Below, piece by piece: positions 40,470 to 50,374 of a stretch of 64,000 bases of DNA. Below the pieces are notes generated by a model. That model was not told the DNA's origin and did not search any database. It saw nothing but the letters and a program-made list of their open reading frames with translations. A program made the position numbers and the translations under genes. This stretch comes from Plasmodiophora brassicae (Eukaryota; Endomyxa: Phytomyxea; Phytomyxea; Plasmodiophorida). Numbering within the stretch: position 1 is the stretch's first letter; the number at the start of each line of letters is the position of its first letter. The DNA is taken from positions 744,001 through 808,000 of the forward strand of contig CP145410.1 of the NCBI GenBank assembly GCA_036867785.1, read 5' to 3'.

Positions 40470-42873
40470 ATGGGGAAACCCAGCACAACGGTTCGAGTCG
40501 TCTGTCGGTTCAGGCCGCGGAATAAGCTGGAGATCGAGATGAACTCGCCCGTGGCCGTTGAGGTCATCGATAATAACGTGGCCTCTATCATGGCAGGAGC
40601 GTTTGGTGGTAAATCGCACCGGTTTGATTTCGATTACGTCTTCGGGGACAAGAGCCGACAGGAAGACGTATTCGAGGCCACTGCTGGGCCGATGGTCGTC
40701 GAGGCACTCCAAGGGTACAATTCCACCGTTTTCGCGTGTGAGTTCCGGGCACGAGGCGAACGTACTGCCCGTCCTGATCGGTAATTGTAGACGGGCAGAC
40801 AGGAGCAGGGAAGTCGTTCACGATGATGGGAACGCCCGGAAACAAAGGGATCATACCCAGAATGGTCCAGAAGCTATTTGATGGTATTACGGCTGCCCCA
40901 AGCAAGATCGAATTCACCATCAAAGTGTCCTATCTCGAGATTTATCTCGAAAAGGTTGCCTTGCGCTCTCCAGTGTTCCATTAATGTCGACTAATAAGCT
41001 TCCAGGTTCGCGATCTGCTCGACGTGTCCAGGGAGAACCTTCGCATTCGTGAGGGTCCCAATGGAATGTGGGTTGAAGGCGCTACAGAGGTCTACGTTGC
41101 CAATGCCGAGGAGGTTCGGCAGGTTATGGAGCTCGGGTCTTCGAATCGTGCCATAGCGTCGACCCGCATGAACATGGAATCGTCGCGGTCCCATTCTGTC
41201 TTCATGATCAATATTCATCAGTAAGCGCACACCAAACTACGGCAATGGTCGGCCTAATCGCCATTGTCACTAGACTCGACACGATCACAAAGTCGAAGAA
41301 GGACTCCAAGTTGCTCTTGGTCGACCTTGCTGGTAGCGAGAAGGTTGAAAAGACAGAAGCATCCGGAATGGCCTTGAAAGAGGCCCAGAATATCAATAAG
41401 TCATTGTCTGCTCTGGGCAATGTCATCAACGCGTTAACGACGAACAACGCGCACGTTCCCGTAATGTCGTCACGGTCTGACCTTGTAGTATGTGAATCTG
41501 ACATTTACTCTGACATTCAGTATCGAGATTCGAAGCTGACGAAGCTACTCAGTGATTCGCTTGGTGGGAACTCGCTATGTTGCCTTATCATCTGCTGCTC
41601 GCCATCGGCTTACAACGTGGTCGAAACGGTGACAACTTGTCGTTTCGGGCAACGGGCCAAGCTGATCCAGAACAAGGCCAAGATCAATTCTGAAAAGTCG
41701 TTGGCTGAGTACAAGATGCTGCTGGAGGAGGCCCAGAAGAAGATCGAACAACAGGAGGGCATTATCCGCACGCTGGAGGCCGAATTAGGTATTCCTGAGT
41801 CCCAACGAACTCTTCATGTAATTGCGACGTCGTCCGCGGGTGACAGTGAATCTCTGTCTACTGGGCATCTTCAGCGTCACATGTCGACGACTCAGGGAAC
41901 ATCGTCGACGATCGTCGATTTGCAGGAAAAGCTGGATGCCATTTCGACACAGTTGCGCGAAGCTCGTGAAGATAACGAAGCCCTGCGGGACAAGATGGCC
42001 GACCTGCAATCTGACCTGGCAATCAAAGCGCTGGCCACCGAGGATCTGGAGAAGAAGCTATACAGCGCGGTGCACGAGTCGCAAGCAAGTGAGGATCTAA
42101 AGAAGGCCTGCGCTGACGACGTGTCGGAGATTCGATCGCATATGGAGAAGCTCGCCATGGAGGTGGAAGCACAGCGCCTGCGCGCCGAACAGGCGGAACT
42201 CGAAGTGGAACGTCTTGACACCGAGCAGCGAACCAGGCTGGAAACTCTGGGATCGTGGACCAAAACGTTCCATCCGAAGCCGGCCATTGATGAATCGCTT
42301 CCGGCTGCGAAACAACTCGACTCGGTCAGCCGTCAGTACGTGGGCCTGTTCCACGAGCTGATCAACAAATCCGAGCAGCTCGTGCAGATGCAGGAATCGT
42401 ATTCGGATCTTGAGGAGGAGCTCAAGGCGCACCGGGCGTTCCAGGAGAAGGGCTACCTGGATGACGAAAGCACAAAGCTTCTCGCGAAACGGGCTTTCGC
42501 AGAAACACAAGCAGCGAAGCTCCGCGAAGAGAACGATCGGTTGAAGCGAGTCGAGCAGTGCCAGATGAAGCTTCTGGAATCCTGGAAATCGCATATGGTC
42601 CAGATGGAAGGCGCCGTCGAGGTCATCGTTGGGTTAGGCAAGCGCCGGCAGGAGGACAGCAATGCAATCATAAGGTCGTTGAAGCGCGAGGCGGACGCGT
42701 ATAGACGACTCATCCAGAGACGTGCGACGGCAACGTTCGTTGCGCCTATGTTGCACGTCCACAAACCTATACATGGTGGCGGCGGCGGAGCGACCCAAGA
42801 AATCGTGGATAAGGATTCGCCCTCGGATTCAGATGATGACGTCGATGACGATGCGGTGAAGCTTCAGGTGTGA
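40470..42873 (+). CDS. Kinesin-1-type heavy chain
   Basis: Five exons (40470-40737, 40791-40954, 41006-41220, 41274-41460, 41521-42873) encode 728 aa. The motor domain is N-terminal: RVVCRFRPRN, the P-loop GQTGAGKSFTMMG (split by the first intron), switch I NMESSRSHSVF, switch II LLLVDLAGSEKV, and HVPYRDSKLTKLLSDSLGGN. The intron at 41461-41520 is 60 bp without a stop, so read-through would insert 20 residues before YRDSKL. The neck and stalk (SLAEYKMLLEEAQKKIEQQE onward) are coiled coil. The VRVVCRFRP start, the motor signature and the neck sequence match conventional kinesin; the tail is shorter than the ~950 residues of animal and fungal kinesin-1, and no clear IAK autoinhibitory motif is seen. 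It would be a plus-end-directed cargo motor on cytoplasmic microtubules. Confidence 0.93.
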
Positions 42874-42937
42874 CCTCGAGCGGAAACCTCGATAAACAGC
42901 TTAGAGTATACAGCGAACAGTAATGAAGAGGGTGACA

Positions 42938-44419
42938 CTATATGTATATTCGAATACTGCCAGCAACAGCCATTTCCTGGAACTCATAACGCCGCTCGCG
43001 AAGATACTGCAAGATGGCGGGTCGAACCTTGCCAACACCGTCGTACGAGTGGCTGCCCACACCAGTGATAACATCCAGAAACCGCCCGTTCCCCACTGAC
43101 CCGTCTGCCGACAATTGTGCCAGGTATTTGTGAAGACGGTCGATCGCCTCAGTGACATGCAGGCCGTGCACGTCAATGATATGGCCGAGACCTTTGTTCC
43201 TCGCAAGGTCACGATTCCGGTTCTCAAATATTTCACCAGACGCTTGCTTGTGCAGGTCTTCCATTTGTTGGTGGTGGTACCGGCCTTTCCGAGACAGCTC
43301 CTTGGCCAACGCACCGTTCCCTGACGCACAATCAGAGACACCCGACATTAAACGTTTAAAGGCACCGCAGACCTGCCAGAAAGGCTTCCGTCGCAGCAGT
43401 AAACAGTGCCTGCAGACTGAAGTCAGTTATTTTCGAAGTACCTCGCTTCTGACGATACCGACGTTTCTTCGCCGAGCATGTTCCTCGGCAGCATCTCGCT
43501 TCTTCAGGTATAAGGCAGACATTGTGTCACCAGTTGAAACAATAGGTGTACTCGTAGCCAGCGCCTGATAAATGCGATTCGGTCCAGGTGAACGAACAGA
43601 CGTTAAGACAGAGCCACAAACCTGGCCAGCGTTATCGCGAGCAATAGGACGCCTGAGAGGAGGCACACGTATCGGAGCAGCCATCGGGGCCTTTAGCTCT
43701 TGAGACGGCGGTCCATATCGTTGACGAAGAATAGCGTCAGTGTAGGACGCCGTATTGTTACCCACTGTGCGGAAGCATTCCTCGATGATCTGAGGGTTCA
43801 CATGGGACCATTGGCGTTGTAGTTGCTCTAGCTTCAGTTTGGCAACAAGATCGAAGGGCATTGGAGCAGGGGGCGCGATTGGCGCCGGATGGCGAACAGG
43901 ACGCGGTTGTGGTGGAGGCGATGGGACAATGGGTCTCGAGGCAGGCGTAACGCTCTGCAAATCGTGCAGGAAATTGCACTTGTCCCCACGAGCGCAAAAC
44001 CCTCTGAGATGGAACCGGCACAGCGCAGACCTGTCTGTCTTCGAGTGAAGAAACTGACAGTTTGCAATCAGACAGTTGCCTGCAAGGAAATACTTGCAAA
44101 CAGGAACACTCGGTGATGCTTGCGCGGACGCCGTCTGCGTCGACACTCGTGAACTGGATTCTTGCGGTTCCGTAGGCGTCACATTTAATAGGCTTTCGAC
44201 GCAGAGCATGAGGTTGTTGTCATGTTCTGCAAGAAACCTCGCAAGACTGTGCGCATGCATGGGCAACCATTACCGAAACCTTCCCACACGGTCGACACCT
44301 TACCTGTCAACGCCAAATTCGGGAAATATACTCTGCAGCATGTCTACTGGATCGGCCAGTTCATTCTCGAAAGCAGCTGCAGCGGGACGGAAGGCGGACG
44401 CGTCTGGGTTCAGGTCCAT
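42938..44419 (-). CDS. PAM2-CUE-CCCH zinc finger-DUF1771-Smr protein (no-go-decay nuclease candidate)
   Basis: Four exons (44419-44304, 44246-43463, 43409-43373, 43320-42938) encode 439 aa. In order: a PAM2-like motif at the very N-terminus (LNPDASAFRP), which in other proteins binds the MLLE domain of poly(A)-binding protein; a CUE-like ubiquitin-binding helix bundle (DPVDMLQSIFPEFG... ending CVESLLN) built across intron 1; two CCCH fingers (CKYFLAGNCLIANCQFLH and CRFHLRGFCARGDKCNFLH); a Pro-rich linker; DUF1771 (YLKKRDAAEEHARRRN plus ALFTAATEAFLAGNGALAKE, assembled across two introns); and an Smr domain with IIDVHGLHVTEA and the GVGSHS loop. An in-frame TGA precedes the ATG. Yeast Cue2 and human N4BP2 relatives cleave mRNA at stalled ribosomes, and plant CID5/7 carry PAM2-CUE-Smr; the CCCH pair is an additional RNA-binding module. 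Confidence 0.9.
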
Positions 44420-44751
44420 GATTCAAGCAACCTCGATCACAGCGGACGGACCACCAGCGGAAAACTCCGCGCGTCCGACCAAGCTGTCGGACGCCAGCAA
44501 GCCACAGTTATTACCACAAGTCCATAACTGATCGTACAGGACTTGCCAGTGCGATCAGAACCGCTGGCATAATTCGCCTATCGAATGAACTTAGTCGAAT
44601 CAGTGTCAATTTGACAAGGACTGGTCAAGTCGATTTCTGATTAAAGTTCATCACTACGTTGCAGAAGATCGTAGCGCTTCCAGGCGACAACGCCGAGCTT
44701 GGTTGGCCAACGTCCCAAGAAACTAGTCGTGGCGCTTTATATTGTAAAACG
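44420..44751. other. Intergenic, no gene seen
   Basis: This 332-bp spacer lies between two minus-strand genes; it is AT-richer than its neighbours (for example 44580-44660). It probably holds the Smr-gene promoter and the 3' end of the SPF27 transcript. Confidence 0.5.
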
Positions 44752-45414
44752 TCAACTGTCAGCTTCTCGTTCTCGCAAGGATGCCCTGCCTGAGGCAATT
44801 GCTGCGCGCAACTGCTGACACCGAGTGGTGCGCTGCTCGATTTTCAGTTCGAGATCGTAGAGCTCTTTCGCGGCAGCCAGTTGCGATCGTTTCCGTTTCG
44901 CGTTAACTACAGGAACAATTAGGCGGACAGACACTATACATATCCCTGATGACTTGCCTGTATCAGTCGAAGTCTTGACATCTTGTAATCGAACGTTCAT
45001 GTCGGCTATTTGGGTCTCCAACAGTGCGAGATGGCCTTCAAGAACCGGGCCAGCCAGGCGCTCATCTAACGTTGCATTAATCGAATGGAAGTGCGCAAGT
45101 TCTGTTTGCACTTGAGCTCTCTCCAGAGCGGCACGTGACAGCTCATCGGCACCCTTGTCCTTCACCGACGGAAATTGCCAATGATCCCAGCGCGTCGCAT
45201 CCCGAGCCGGTGCCGGCTCGCCGGCGCCAATTCTCTCCAGCTCCGCGTTCACCATTTCGGAACCGGCAAATTCCGATTCCGGAGCCACAGACGGGTGCCA
45301 GTGCGTCGTGTCAATGCCAGAACGTATGATTTCGTCGTCCACCAGGGCATCCGCCATTGCTCGGCTCTCTTGCGTCCCGAACGCATGCTCGACATACGCC
45401 AAAGAGTCCAACAT
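44752..45414 (-). CDS. SPF27: Pre-mRNA splicing factor SPF27 (BCAS2 family)
   Basis: The first ATG at 45414 gives 220 aa. The N-terminus follows the family pattern (LDSLAYVEHAFG, then MADALVDDEIIR, then NAELERI), and the C-terminal half is a long coiled coil (LLETQIADMNVRLQDV and KRKRSQLAAAKELYDLELKI). SPF27 is a structural subunit of the Prp19/NineTeen complex, needed for spliceosome activation. One short hydrophobic stretch in the coiled coil (ICIVSVRLIVPVV) is out of character and looks like retained intron sequence, but no donor/acceptor pair keeps the frame, so I left it in. Similarity is moderate but spread over the length. Confidence 0.75.
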   Translation of the reverse strand: MLDSLAYVEHAFGTQESRAMADALVDDEIIRSGIDTTHWHPSVAPESEFAGSEMVNAELERIGAGEPAPARDATRWDHWQFPSVKDKGADELSRAALERAQVQTELAHFHSINATLDERLAGPVLEGHLALLETQIADMNVRLQDVKTSTDTGKSSGICIVSVRLIVPVVNAKRKRSQLAAAKELYDLELKIEQRTTRCQQLRAAIASGRASLREREADS

Positions 45415-45621
45415 CGTCGAACTCGGCACGCGGAGTGCGCAGAGCAGCGGCTGCTGTCCGTTAGGAGTTAGGACTTAGGACCCTCACCAGACCGCATGCC
45501 GCGCTGGAAATTAATGCGAAAATGGTTCCCAGAATCTCCATTTATCATTAATGAAAGAGTTGGTTTACGCCAGGGAGCGTCCGGAAGACTGCCCACATTG
45601 CAGGGAACATATTCCTACCGT

Positions 45622-46074
45622 TTAAGACACATGTTCAGAAGTGCGCGGCCGTGAATGAGAAACATGAAGGTACCCGAACAGGTTGACGATGCCAAACAAT
45701 TCGAGGGCGATGCCAATGACAGGCCACCCACAGAGAACAACGCCAATCCCACCAGCGAAGCAGACCGTTCCCCGAGGGCGCCTCCAGAAGTATCGCCCTG
45801 TTCGGCGAACTCCCATTGTTGTCAAAATTCCAGCGATCAGCATGATCTGACCCGAAATGATCAATCGCCGCCAGAAAACGACAGCACCCTTTCTACGGCC
45901 TTACATTTCCCAGGGCAAGCAACGGTGGGTCACATAGTAAGAAGACACCAAGCGCGAGAAACGCAGCGCCTGCCGACGTCAACCCAATTCCTATTTCTGT
46001 ACTCGACAGTCAACCATTGCACGCCTAAATAACCACCATCGACACGCGGACGTACGACGCCTCTCGCTCAACAT
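45622..46074 (-). CDS. GOT1: GOT1/SFT2-type vesicle transport membrane protein
   Basis: Exons 46074-46059 (only 16 nt), 45996-45905 and 45846-45622 with introns of 62 and 58 bp; 110 aa. The N-terminus MLSERQIGIGLTSAG matches the GOT1 start, followed by four hydrophobic segments (AAFLALGVFLLC, LLALGN.IMLIAGI, GTVCFAGGIGVVLCGWPVIG and ALELFGIVNLFGYL) with the family's GVRRTGRYFWRRPRGT loop. GOT1 is a small tetraspanning protein of ER-Golgi transport in yeast and plants. The tiny first exon was inferred from the phase-1 donor and the restored start motif. It is slightly shorter than the usual ~138 aa. Confidence 0.88.
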
Positions 46075-46335
46075 CGCGACGACACTGAACTGAACCTGTT
46101 AACGTTATTGGCAAATCGCCGTCCACGGACTCTGCCAGACGAGTGCTGACTGCTGACTGCTGACGCCACTGCCCCGTGTTACCACCGCACAAGAATGTCG
46201 CGAGAATGTTCCATTCAAGTTGTACTTTAACGCATTGTTGCCCCGTCGCTGTCTACGATGTCCTGCAGCGGCCATTAAGCACAGGCGCGAGTTCCCACGA
46301 CGGATTCGGTGGTCGCTTTGCGCGCAACTCCGGCG
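46075..46335. promoter_or_regulatory. Bidirectional promoter, GOT1 / CIR1
   Basis: This 261-bp stretch separates two outward-facing start codons. No motif stands out beyond a short CTGCTGACTGCTGACTGCTGAC-like repeat of the unit GACTGCT at about 46143-46162. Confidence 0.5.
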
Positions 46336-47202
46336 ATGTCGTCGCAGCAAGGACGATATCTGAGCGGAAAGTCGTATCATCCGTCAACGCAGGCGAACCA
46401 GAGGAAGGTATGGGAGGCAGAACAGGCCGCTGCGGCGCAGGCATCGCGCGAGAGGGAGCGCCAGCAAATGCTCAAGGCGGAGCGCGCACGTTTCGAAGCA
46501 TCGGCAGTCGAACGCGGTGTTGATGTCTCCGAGATACACGCTCGCGATAGCGTATCGTTCATGTACAAGCCGCCGCCTGGGTTCTTCCGCGATCGTGATG
46601 CGGAAGAAAAAGCCGACCGAGAACGAAAGCAGGAGGATCCACGGTTGTTGACTTGGAAGGACAAATTCCCAGAAATACGAGGCGCCCCAACGGCCACAGG
46701 CGAGGTTAAGCAGATGGACCTGCGGGTCAACATGTTGGGGAAGGTCCTTCGCGGTGTGCAATGCACGAAGTGCCATGCCTGGGGCCACAAGGCCACAGAG
46801 CGAGAGTGCCCCATGCGGGACGTTCTCGTACAGGCTGACATTGATCGACGAGATCGGGAAGATCCTCTTCATACCATGAACGTAGCAGGAGACACCGCTG
46901 CTGCCTCTGGTATCATCATCAAGGAAGACATTGTCATACGCGGCGGTGGTGACAGTACACACGAAAACCAGCGACTACTCCCACCGGACCCCAACGAAGA
47001 CGCGCCAGCTGCTGTCGTCGACGAGGACGACGAAGCCTTTGTCCGCAGCCTGACTCCCGACGAGCGGCGCGCTCTCCTCAAATCGTTGAAGAAGAAGGAT
47101 CGGAAGCGCAAACGGGACCGACCGCACAGGAAGCACAGGCATCGATCGCGGTCACGCAGTCCTTCTCACGACAGTGCAGGCAGGCGACCCAGTAAACGGT
47201 AG
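46336..47202 (+). CDS. CIR1-like nuclear protein (Cir_N domain, zinc knuckle, RS tail)
   Basis: An intronless 288-aa gene from the ATG at 46336. The N-terminal Cir_N motif (SGKSYHPSTQANQRKVWEAE) is followed by a charged helix, SVSFMYKPPPGF, and a knuckle-like CTKCHAWGHKATERECPMRD that matches the CIR1 family CxKCxxWGHxxxDRECP pattern. The C-terminus is acidic then Lys/Arg/Ser-rich (KKKDRKRKRDRP and HRSRSRSPSH), typical of splicing-associated proteins. Human CIR1 is a CBF1/RBPJ corepressor that also associates with SR proteins; outside animals the splicing link is the more likely role. Confidence 0.85.
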   Translation: MSSQQGRYLSGKSYHPSTQANQRKVWEAEQAAAAQASRERERQQMLKAERARFEASAVERGVDVSEIHARDSVSFMYKPPPGFFRDRDAEEKADRERKQEDPRLLTWKDKFPEIRGAPTATGEVKQMDLRVNMLGKVLRGVQCTKCHAWGHKATERECPMRDVLVQADIDRRDREDPLHTMNVAGDTAAASGIIIKEDIVIRGGGDSTHENQRLLPPDPNEDAPAAVVDEDDEAFVRSLTPDERRALLKSLKKKDRKRKRDRPHRKHRHRSRSRSPSHDSAGRRPSKR

Positions 47203-47323
47203 ACTGGCATGTTCAATTGGCACTGCGGTCGTGATCCGATCGTGGCAGACCCAGCGGCAGCGCCTCGTCGGGAGTAACGTGGGCACAAAAATCGGAGTCG
47301 CGGACGCCGGCCGGCTGTCGACG

Positions 47324-47613
47324 ATGGTGCCGAATGCGATCTTCTATGGCACGCAGATGTTCGTCGTGCTCGGCATCGTCACCTGCATGATCAGCGGCGG
47401 TTTGAGGGTAGCGGGAAAGCATTCCCAGTTCGGGTAGGCGGAGGCGTATCGGTGCAGGTCGGGCGCATACCGGTCCTGAATGGCGGACCTGATAGGCTAT
47501 CAGTGACGCTGATCACAACGGCGACGTTCTGCATGTGGCTGATGTGGGTCCTGACATGGCTGATGCAGTGGCATCCGTTGATCGTGCCCGAGAAACCCGT
47601 TAAGCAACACTAA
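47324..47613 (+). CDS. VMA9: V-type ATPase subunit e
   Basis: Exons 47324-47407 and 47458-47613 with a 50-bp intron; 79 aa. There are two hydrophobic helices, the first in MFVVLGIVTCMISGG and the second in LITTATFCMWLMWVLTWLMQ, followed by the family's terminal WHPLIVPE, close to the NPLIVP of plant and animal subunit e. Length and topology fit this small membrane subunit of the V0 sector, which is needed for assembly of the proton pump. A PKR1-like assembly factor lies 14 kb downstream; the two act together in yeast. Confidence 0.85.
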
Positions 47614-47776
47614 GCGTAATCCGTAAATACACCTGCTGGTGCATACACCGATGGGACGGCGAGTCGGTGACAGGTCCATGACGGCGCTACGTTACGCGGA
47701 CGGGAAGGTGGGCTGCGACACCAACGTTTGCGGTCACAACGTCGCAGTGTGTGTCGGCAACGTTCTGTCGCCAGGC

Positions 47777-49084
47777 ATGTCGTCATCTAAGCTCTGGTAT
47801 TACTGCGACGTCGCTGGCAACCAGCAGGGACCTGTTGCAGCAACTGCCCTAGTCGCTGAGCTTATCGCCGGCAGAATAACAGCGGAAGGACTGATCTGGA
47901 GCGACGGCCTGCCTAACTGGTATGACGAATGTTATCCCGACAGGCTCAGCGGCCAGCGCATTAAGCAGAATGGATACAGGTGTCCTCTGAACGAAGTGCA
48001 AGACATCGCTAGCTTGATCCCTAAGTCTGAAGAGCCGCCATCACCAGCGAAAGGTCCTTGAAAAGGGTAGAGCGTCATGTTGCGGGGAACTAAGATCAAC
48101 TTGTGGTCAGCCAAAGGGTTAGGTAGCAAGGCTAACAGTGATGCTAGTGGTGAGGGTGTATATGTAACGCATTCGCATGCCCTGATTCGTCGTTACAGCG
48201 ATCAAACCGCCAGTCAGGTCGACCGCGACGTCGACTGATACCAAGAAGCTACCAGCAAGAGTCGGCGTCAAGCCTTCGCCCGAATCGGGTGACGAATCTG
48301 GCAAAGCTAATTCTGCCAAAGTCAGTTCCGTTACGTTTGCGACACGCTCGGCCACGAATGTGACCATCTGGTCGGTTGGTAGTCTGCGTCGAAATGGACC
48401 AAGGTTGTCGGTGCGGACGGGTATCCGTACTTCGTGAACTCGGAGACGCAGGAGACGACGTGGGACCAGCCCGACGATTACGTGGATGATGAGATAGCAT
48501 CAGCAGCGACTGCGCCAGCCCCTGCTACTGCTCCTGCTTCCTCAGCTCCTCAGTCGAGATCAGTGGGACCACCAAGGAAAACGGCCCCGGAAGGCACCAA
48601 ACCCGCACTGGCTCCGAGGGTCGCAGCACCGCCGCCACCGACATCGGTAACAACGTCCTCATCAGCCGCGCCTGCAAACGATGAAGCATCGGTACGATGA
48701 GCACACAGGGGCAACGCCGGCTGCCGTGCTGACCTTGGATCATCGCAGAAAGCTATCAGCTCGCTCAAGTCGGCTTTCGAAACCTTCAAGTCTGATTCGG
48801 AGAAGGTGCACTCGGAGTTGAAGGCAACGGTCAAGTCCCTGGAGAAGGCTCATGCCGACTACGTGGCAGCACATGACAAACTGGTCAAGGACTTGAAGTC
48901 TGAGGCAGAATCGAACAAGAAGACGGTCGCCGATTTGCGGCAAGAGGTTAATGACCTGCAGAAAGCACTGTCGGCCGCGCAGGACAAGCTAAAAACCGTG
49001 AGCAGCAATGTCGACGGCGTATCCTCGAACGTCAAATCCATCAAGGCCTTCGCAAAGTCCCTTGCTGACGGTCTGAAAGAATGA
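47777..49084 (+). CDS. GYF-like plus WW-domain coiled-coil protein
   Basis: Six exons (47777-47919, 47980-48053, 48111-48155, 48199-48320, 48383-48691, 48749-49084), introns of 43-62 bp, 342 aa. The N-terminal GYF_2-like module reads LWYYCDVAGNQQGPV, then GLIWSDGLPNWCPLNEV once the first intron is removed. A Ser/Pro/Lys linker leads to one WW domain (SKWTKVVGADGYPYFVNSET then TTWDQP), a Pro/Ala-rich segment, and a C-terminal ~100-residue coiled coil. Both modules bind proline-rich peptides. The combination resembles adaptors in splicing or membrane scaffolds; I cannot name the family. The 60-bp first intron has no stop and would be read through in a naive translation. Confidence 0.8.
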
Positions 49085-49207
49085 ATGTGCTTCGGGATAG
49101 TTGATATCACTGATTGCCACACGTAATATTCTATGACACGATAAGGACGTCCAACTGTTTATTGTTGCCACTTAGCGACAAGAGAGAGGTTGCAGACCGA
49201 ACACATG

Positions 49208-49971
49208 TCACAGCAACTGATAGGCGCCGATCAGAGCAGAGATCAGGCCGCCTGCACCGAGAACGCCGTCGTTAAACTGTCGCCCGAAGATCGCTTGGGT
49301 CAAGTTGAACCCATTAGCAGCAACGGGAAGGTCGCCGAACCCGGCGATAATCTTCAGGTAGATAGTCGTGCGCTCTTTGCGAAGGTTCGATAGAACGGTG
49401 GCCGATTCCGGAGATCCTTTGGCTGCCTCTTCCTTCTCGAAGTTGTCGCGCAGCTGAATGAAGTTGATCAGAAGGCCGAACACGATACCGAAGAACCATC
49501 CGCGATTGGCATGGAGGGTCCACTCGGCCGCATCTCTGGTCAGGAATTTGGCCTTGCACAGGTAGACCAGGTTGTCGTTAATCCAGTACCACGCGAACGA
49601 CGCTCGCGATAGAATGGTCAACGTCTGGATCAGCGTACCGTCTTTGGTGTTGTCGAGCGCGGCGAGAATCGTCTTGTACTCGCTAAATGTGTTTGGAATG
49701 CGCCACAATTTTCGAGCATCACGCGTCATAGCGAACAGCCCCTTGAAGCGCTGTCCAAGAGCGCTCTTCGGGTCGTTTTGCAACAGCAAGTACATCAACA
49801 AGCGACTGCCATACTGGATCGTCTTGGTGAACTTGTCCCGACCGGCATACGACTTGGTCAGCGTCAAGAACGTCTCCAGCGCCGGCGTCGTGTATGTCTG
49901 AGGGACCCGATACCAAGAATAAGCACGTGCGCCTGTCCAATGCACGACCCGTTCACCTTGCTGAGACTCAT
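49208..49971 (-). CDS. PEX11: Peroxisomal membrane protein PEX11
   Basis: Exon 1 is only 15 nt (49971-49957, MSLSK), then a 59-bp intron and exon 2 49897-49208; 234 aa. The N-terminal amphipathic region LTKSYAGRDKFTKTIQYGSR is the PEX11 membrane-curving helix signature. RFKGLFAMTRDARKLWR and the later hydrophobic segments (GWFFGIVFGLLINFI and the C-terminal GAGGLISALIGAYQLL) complete the family layout. PEX11 elongates and divides peroxisomes and also affects metabolite passage. It is divergent from prohibitin 1 across 403 bp. Confidence 0.92.
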
Positions 49972-50374
49972 GGATGTCACGTCGAGGGGCTTGCCGTCAC
50001 CCACCACGGAGATATTGTTGTGTCGACACCCGACACGGTACGCGGCGCCATAGGACACCGGACCGGGTCCTATACGCGTCGGATATTTTGTTCCTGAAGG
50101 CTCGCCCGACTCTAAATCATTAGTGCACACGTTCATCGCAAAGTGAATTCTTGTATGCCTGTGTGCGATGTCTTGGTGGGCGGACAACACCCATATGGTC
50201 AATGGCCTGATTGCCCCTGTCCCAGTCGTCGCCGCTCGAAGCTGAGACGGTGGTCCAAAATAGGCGCGTCATGGATTCGCGAAGCTACTGGCGGGCGGTC
50301 AGCCGTGCCCGTGCGGCACCGCAGCGGACTCCGCGAGCTGTCCGATTTGCATAGCGTCGGTTGGACGGACGGAG
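49972..50374. promoter_or_regulatory. Bidirectional promoter, PEX11 / PHB1
   Basis: A 403-bp stretch between outward-facing start codons of a peroxisomal and a mitochondrial gene. No conserved box recognised. Confidence 0.5.
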
